64,000 nucleotides of DNA from Edaphochlamys debaryana (lineage: Eukaryota > Chlorophyta > Chlorophyceae > Chlamydomonadales), in the NCBI GenBank assembly GCA_016858145.1, contig JAEHOE010000183.1, positions 1 through 64,000 on the forward strand, read 5' to 3'. Positions 58,601-64,000 of the stretch are shown one piece after another; position 1 is the stretch's first letter; the number at the start of each line of letters is the position of its first letter. The position numbers were made by a program, and so were the translations under genes. The notes beneath the pieces were generated by a model. It saw only the letters and a program-made list of their open reading frames with translations. It was not told the DNA's origin and did no database searches.

Positions 58601-61600
58601 TGGGCGTCGGCCTGCTGCCGTACACCAACCTCATCCGGTGGGTGCGAGAGCGCGAGTTTCCCGAGTGGTTTTCGAGGCTGGTTGCGAGGCGGGGTTGCGC
58701 GCATACATGCCTTTCTGGTTTCTGCGGCTGTACATGCGCCTGTCAGTGCGTGCCTCCCTGCCTGCCTGGCCCTTCTCACTCACTCGCCGCGGCCACCCAC
58801 CCTCGCCCTCACGGCCGCACCACCTGACCTCCCTTTCCCTCCCCCCCCCAGCTGCCTGCTGGCCTCCGGCTTGCCCCTGGTGGCTGTGGAGTACAAGCAC
58901 GTGTCCATGCGCCTCTGCTCCATCATCCCCACCGCAGACCAGGTGCGGCAGCATGCGCTCCGTCGGTGTGCTGGGCTGTGTCTCACCTGTGCCGCTTTTG
59001 TGCTCTGGTGTGCTCCTTGCTTGTAAGCCGGGTGTGTTGCTCAAGCGTGCAGTGCTCTATCTGTCTATCCCACCACCCCCACCACCCCCAACACGACCCC
59101 TAACACGTCTCTCCCCACCCCATCTCCCCCCCTCCCCCCCACCAGGTGGCACACTCGGCGGTGGCCCTACTCGACCGCCTGGGCGTGGGACAGGTGGGAT
59201 GGAGCAGGGGGAGGGGGGAGGGGAAAAAGTGCCCGGGGTTAGGTTTGGTTTGCGGTAGGTCAGGGCAGGAGGGGGTTAAGTGAGCAGAGTTTATTCCACC
59301 CGCCGTCCCCCCCCCCACAGACACACCTCACCTCACCTCCCGCCTCCTCCCTCCCCCCCCTCACTTCGCCCCCCCCAGGCCGCCGTGGTGGCCCACTCGT
59401 ACGGCACCTTTGTGGCCTCCCGCCTGGCTCAGCTGCACCCGGGGCGGCTGCAGTCGCTGGCGCTGCTGGACCCCGTGTGCTTCGGGTGGGGGGGCTGGGG
59501 GGTGGTCGGGGGAAAGGGAGCGGGACAAGGGGAAGAGCTGAGACGGGGATGCTATGCTCGGCCCCTCAGTATTGCCCTCCCACCCACCCACCCCCCTCGT
59601 CCCTCCCAGCATGTTCATGCCCCACCTGCTGGCCAACTTCATCTACCGCAAGCCCCGCACGTCCAGGTGTGGGGGGAGGGGCATCGCGGGGTGGGGGGCT
59701 AGCCTGGCGGGGCACTGCTGGTGGGATGGGCAGCTTGTCAACCGGCATCCTCATTGAACCACCTCCCAACTCCAGAGCCTAAGCCCGCTTCCGCCCTACC
59801 CAAAAAAACATCACCACCACCACTCCCTCCCCACCCCCTCCCCCACCCTCCCCTCCACCCCCCAGCGTGGGCCTCTTCCTCAAGGACTGGCTCTCCTCTG
59901 CACGCCACACAGAGCCTTCCATCCAAACCCAAAACACATCACCCCCATTCTCTCCCCTCCCTCCCCGCCCCATCCCACCCCCCAGCGTGGGCCTGTACCT
60001 CAAGGACTGGCTCTTCTCCTTCGTCTCCCGCGACCTCCACTGCGCAGCGGCGCTGTGCCGCCGCTTCTACTGGTCGGACGTCAACCTGTGGCCGCAGGTG
60101 GGTGGGGAGGCGGGGGGTGGGGCGGGTGACCCCGCCTAGAAAATGTGTGTGTTTTACCCACGCGGCCCATGTTCGTCCCGCTCTACCGCTCTACCTCTGC
60201 CGGACACACTGACTATCCTGAGCTCTGCTGTGCGCTCCCTCTCTATCTACTATTCTGAGCTCTGCTACGCTCTCTCTCTACCTGCCCAAGTAACCCAGCC
60301 ACGAGCTATTTCTTAACCTGCTGCTACGCTGCGCGACCGGTGGCGATGGCTAGCGGCACGTGCAGCTGCTCGTTGCCGCTGCACGTGCCACTTGCCCTCG
60401 CTACCGGGCGCGCAGCGCGGCAGCTGGTTCCGTTATGAGAAGCTGTTGGTTTACATAGGCAGGTAGAGAAAGCGTAGAGTAGATCTCAGAATAGTCAGTG
60501 GGTCCGGCAGAGGTAGAGCGAGACGAACTTTGGTTCCCCCCTGGTCCCGGTCCCGGCACTTGACAGTTGACGTCGTCCTTGCGGCTAGCCGGCCGGCCGT
60601 AGCTGCGGAACCGAAAGCCCGAGGGCGAAGCCCGACCCATTCCTAGGGCCGGTGTGGGTCTGCAGGGCGGGAATCATGGTGGAATTCGGCCTTTCCTGGG
60701 TTTGCATGTGTGCTTCCTCTCTACATGCATGCCGCTATCGCCGCCGTCCGCTGAAACAGCTTGCTTATGATCTGTGCCGGGCCGGGCGGCCCTCATGTCA
60801 CTTCTTCTACGAAACCTGCTCCTACGCCGGCTGCCCGTTGGTGAGGCCAACAGGCGCGTGCAGCGGCTCGTCCGTATGGCAGCATGCGGCGCCGCTGCAC
60901 GTGCTAATTGGCCTCGCCAACGGGCAGCCGGCGTGGGCGCAGGTCTCCTAGAAGAGGTTTTTGGGTTACAGGGGCCCGCAGTGTGATCCGGCATCCTGGC
61001 GCCATCTTATGGGCCTTGACATTGATTCGCGTGGCTCTTTCCCTTGGTCCCGACACCTGCAAGCTTACTAATACTCAACTGAGGTGCTCGTCATGCTACT
61101 CATATCCATCGCTGTCCTTCGCTACCATAAACCCATACAGGCTAGCCCCTCACTCTTGCCTCATCCACCCCTTGGCCCCGCCTACCTCCCCCCCTGTCAG
61201 GATATCCCGGGCCGCACCCTCGTGGCCATCGGCGGCAAGGACCAACTGATCCACGTGGAGGAGGTGCGTGTACGGCAGGCGGATAGCACGTGCTGCCCCT
61301 CGTCCCCCATCCTTATTTCCGGGGCCCCTCCCCTCCATCCCTCTCAAATATCCCCCTCCTCCCTTCCCCCCCTCCCCCCCTGTCAGGTCCTCGACTTCAT
61401 CCAGCACTACGCCGCCAAGATCCTGTACCACCCCACCCACTCCCACGCGCAGCTCCTCACGGACGCCTCCTGGCAGCAGCAGGCGAGCAAGGGCGGGCTG
61501 GGGCCCCGGCGGGGATGCAGGGTACCTAGTCGCAACCCACTTAGCTCTAGCTCTAGCTCTAGCTACTCGAGCCCACTTTGCACCAACACTCGAACCCCAG

Positions 61601-62953
61601 ATCTTGACCATGTCTACTCGCCCCCTCCCCTCCCCCTGCCCTTCCCACCCCAGATTGTGGCCGACATTGCCTCAATGGCCTCCGCCGGCTGCGGCCGCGC
61701 GGGCGCCCGCGAGGTGCAGCGCCGCCTCACCGCCCTGCCCCTGGAGGCGGAGGCGGGGGCGGGGGTGACGGCCGCCGCTGTTGACGCTGCAAGCGTCGCC
61801 GCTGGGCGCGACGCCGCCGCTGCGGTCCCCTGTATGGAGCTCGCGCCGGGCATCATCCGCCGCCTCAGCACCGTCAGCCGGCTGCAGCCGCTGCAGCAGC
61901 AGCAGCAGCTGGGTGCAGGCGCGGAGGAGGAGGGCGGCGAGGGAGGCTTCGATGCCGCCGCCTTCGCCGCCGCCCTGCGGAGCGACATGGCCCAGCGCCG
62001 CAGCCACACGGCGGCCGCTCCGGACGCTTCAGCGGCAGAGACGACAGCGGCTGAAGACGCCGAGCCGCCGCGCCCTGCCGGCACGCCGCCGCTGGCCGCT
62101 GCCACGCAGCCGCCGCCGCCGTCGGAGGGCGAGTGGGCGTCGCCGCGCCGCCCCGGCACGCTGCGGGCAGCCGTGGTGACCGAGCCGCCCTCGCTGGGCC
62201 CACTGCCCCAGCTGTCGGCCCAGGCCCCGTCCAGCCCCTTCGCGGCCGCCTCCAGGGCGGGGGCGGGGGCGGGTGCCAGGGCCGGCGCGGTGCCGAGGCG
62301 CATGACGGCCGCTGCCGCGCTGCAGAGGTGAGCAGGGGTTTGCGGGCAGGCGTGGAACGCTGCGGTCCGTCCCGGCACTCCAGGCACTCAGTTCCGGAGT
62401 TGTCGCATGCGGTGCCGGAGTCTCTGACGCTTGCTCTGTGCTTAGGCATGTCTTTCTAAAGCACTGCGTGTTGATGGAGCTTAGCACCCAGCCTCGACGC
62501 TATCCTCCGGCCCCTGGCCCTCCGCCCCTTCAAAACCCCCCCAGGCCCTCCGACACCGAGCGGCTGCAGCAGCAGCTGCTGATGGAGCTGAGCGCCTTCC
62601 AGCCGCTCAACCACGCAATCATGCTGGGAGGAGGCGGAGGAGGAGGCGGTGGCAGCAAGGCAAAGGGCAGCGTCGGCCCCAGTCGGGGCCCGGGTGGGTC
62701 GCTGCCCCTTGGCACGCCGCTGCCGCTGCCGCTGACCACCATCCGGGAGTCGCCGCTGGGCTCCGCCGCCGCCACCCCCAACACCACGCAGCCGGGCCAC
62801 CTGGGGCAGCCGCAGGGGGGGCTGCAGGGGGTGTTGCAGGACGCGGGGTGGCACGGGGAGTGGGGCCCTTGCGCGCTGGTGGCGCAGGGCTATGGCGGCG
62901 GGGGGTGGCCGGCGGAGGCGGGCATGCGCATGCGCCGCACGCTCACCACGTAG
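55692..62953 (+). CDS. Multi-exon membrane-associated alpha/beta hydrolase
   Basis: Fifteen exons (55692-56221, 56368-56449, 56632-56765, 57126-57222, 57505-57606, 57946-58637, 58852-58942, 59146-59193, 59379-59485, 59610-59666, 59986-60097, 61201-61263, 61387-61482, 61654-62327, 62545-62953) join in phase to 1,097 residues. After a disordered start come one or two membrane segments (ALVLGVRALAAVAAALAL, LLVLTAAAEAGFLLF). The alpha/beta-hydrolase parts are spread over exons 6-13: oxyanion strand VLLLHGVGVGLLPY, nucleophile elbow VVAHSYGTF with Ser, a probable acid in AIGGKDQLIH, and a probable His in THSHAQLL. A Ser/Gly/Ala-rich insert precedes the fold, and a long Ala/Gln/Pro/Gly-rich tail follows it. 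Intron 13 has a GC donor, is 171 bases and is open in frame. Substrate unknown; lipid or ester hydrolysis at a membrane is a family-level guess. Confidence 0.82.
57580..57849 (+). repeat. Two partial copies of the end of hydrolase exon 5
   Basis: The exon end GGAGGGCCTGGCGCTGCTG (57587-57600) recurs in the following intron at 57717-57735 and 57825-57849; the last copy also keeps AACA before a GC-rich donor-like stretch. Confidence 0.6.
59821..60030 (+). repeat. Duplicated acceptor and start of hydrolase exon 11
   Basis: Two tandem units of 120 bases, each with a C-rich tract, CCCAG and GTGGGCCT-TACCTCAAGGACTGG-like sequence (starts 59866 and 59986). Only the second runs on into coding sequence. 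Confidence 0.75.
60171..60528. repeat. Long fold-back element in hydrolase intron 11
   Basis: The outer ends are GTTCGTCCCGCTCTACC and the complement of GTTCGTCTCGCTCTACC. Pairing continues inward through CTCTGCCGGAC-CACTGACTAT and ends at an apex around 60372 with GGCACGTGCAGC paired to GCTGCACGTGCC. The left arm carries an extra partial repeat. No ORF. It could be a MITE or a long small-RNA precursor. Confidence 0.6.
60804..60954. ncRNA. 64-bp-stem hairpin in hydrolase intron 11
   Basis: Left arm 60804-60867 and right arm 60891-60954 pair along their whole length with about a dozen mismatches. The central block ACGCCGGCTGCCCGTTGG is perfect, and the loop is about 23 bases. The apex sequence CGTGCAGCGGC is shared with the neighbouring fold-back at 60171-60528. 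Shape and size fit a volvocine miRNA precursor or a short fold-back transposon. Confidence 0.4.
61541..61564. repeat. AGCTCT microsatellite
   Basis: About four copies of AGCTCT in hydrolase intron 13. If that intron is retained, it encodes a Ser run. Confidence 0.7.
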
Positions 62954-64000
62954 GCCCCTGGCGATGGCGCAATACAACATGACTGTTGAACCATGCGGGT
63001 ACGAATTCGGGCGGTCCTGTCATTTTGGTCAAAAAGTGCTTGCCATGCACAAGCACTGGTGGGGAGGTGTGCAGGGCCGGTAACCGTCTCTGAGGCAAAG
63101 GGGTATCGTATTAGACGACATTTTAGCCAGATTGTGGCCAGGCCTTTTGGTTTTAGAGTTCAGGTATTACCGATCTGTTGCCGTTGGCTGCGGAGGAAAG
63201 CTGGACACATGCCGGTACCACAGCGCGACGTTGGGAGGGCGCAAGGCCATGTCCAGACCCATGCCAGTAGCGTGTGCCACGTTGGATGGGCAGTGAGCGT
63301 GCAGCGCGACGTGGGCTCAGTAGAGGAAGGTTGAGCGTCGGATGTGCAGGCAATCGACGCTGGCAGTTGGGCACCTAGCGCAACCAAGTTGTAGTTCCTT
63401 CCGGGAATCGAGTGTGTGCGGGTGGCTGGGGGCGCGAGCATCCGGGTGCCGTAGACCGGGCACGGCATGCGCACCTTCACACCTTGACGCCTCTTCACAC
63501 ATAACTCCTGTAAAGTGTTGAAGTAGGTTACTGCTCGAATGTGCAGACCACCTGGTTGACCTCAGCACTTGCCATGCCAACCCGACACGCGCAACGCGCA
63601 GCGACGCTTAGAGTTTGATGATGTGTTGCGTGACACCTACACATCAATCCTGTGCCCATCGCCGCGGATAACGGAAAGAGGAGTGCTGTCGACATCAGCG
63701 ACAGCGAGGGACGGCATGCACACCTGCCTACAAGGTCCGTGACTTGACTGGTGAGCCGGGGATGGCGATGGAGTGTGCTCGCTGCGCCGGACGCCAGTTG
63801 CGCGCTGCCCCAGTCGACCCCGCCAACCTCCCAGGCACAACCCCACGAACCCGCACGTGCCTTCAACCCCCAGTCGCCCCCCCGCTAGTGCAATGCACGT
63901 GCACGTCCCGCGCTCCCTCCCAACAAGACTCATCCGTACCACGCCGACAGGTACGACTGCAGCACATAATGGCTTCCCAACAGAGCGCCCCGGCCAGCTG
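62954..64000. other. Hydrolase 3' UTR and flank
   Basis: No further gene seen. The TGTAA at 63509 probably ends the hydrolase transcript. Beyond it are only compositional ORFs. Confidence 0.4.
63509..63513 (+). terminator. TGTAA polyadenylation signal
   Basis: The canonical volvocine polyadenylation pentamer, 556 bases after the hydrolase stop codon. It is the first such pentamer I found after the stop on this strand. Confidence 0.5.

Noticed and set aside
1..64000. CRISPR array, bacterial operon or phage features
   Set aside because: Spliced genes, volvocine-type signals and the absence of regularly spaced repeats exclude these.

Overview
The window looks like nuclear DNA of a volvocine green alga (Chlamydomonas or a close relative). 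It is very GC-rich, its genes are split by many short introns rich in C/T and G runs, codons end mainly in G or C, a TGTAA polyadenylation signal follows the gene at the right end, and local duplications are abundant. This is a judgement from sequence style and protein families; no database was searched.

Layout. (1) 4-12057: a complete, young Ty3/gypsy-type LTR retrotransposon on the minus strand, with two nearly identical LTRs of about 1.3 kb, gag, a long pol (protease, reverse transcriptase, RNase H, a PHD-type zinc finger, integrase) and a third ORF of unknown function carrying an in-frame TAG. (2) 12245-23989: three minus-strand members (A, B, C) of a leucine-rich, F-box-like family; A is broken by frameshifts and an insertion, B is intact, C has a frameshift and a 597-bp in-frame internal duplication. 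(3) 25332-33211: a 21-exon minus-strand gene for a MOV10/SDE3-like RNA helicase with two N-terminal C2H2 fingers. (4) 34899-36651: a six-exon PPIL3-type cyclophilin, minus strand. (5) 37586-53535: five more members (D-H) of the F-box-like family in a head-to-tail array whose two subtypes alternate; D, E and F are intact, G has a 2-bp insertion and H a single in-frame TGA. (6) 55692-62953: a plus-strand, 15-exon alpha/beta-hydrolase gene with N-terminal membrane segments and a long low-complexity C-terminal tail.

The eight family members share one gene plan: a large first coding exon, one intron at a conserved place near the C-terminus, a short last exon containing the LERVR-LLETW motif, and probably an intron in the 5' UTR. 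The exon model of each gene was checked for reading phase across splice sites.

The most unusual signals are: repeated partial copies of exon edges (exon start plus acceptor, or exon end plus donor) inside neighbouring introns of the helicase, the hydrolase and paralog C; two long hairpins in intron 11 of the hydrolase and another hairpin upstream of paralog B, all miRNA- or fold-back-like; the PHD finger inside the gypsy polyprotein; and the alternating paralog array with different single lesions in different copies.
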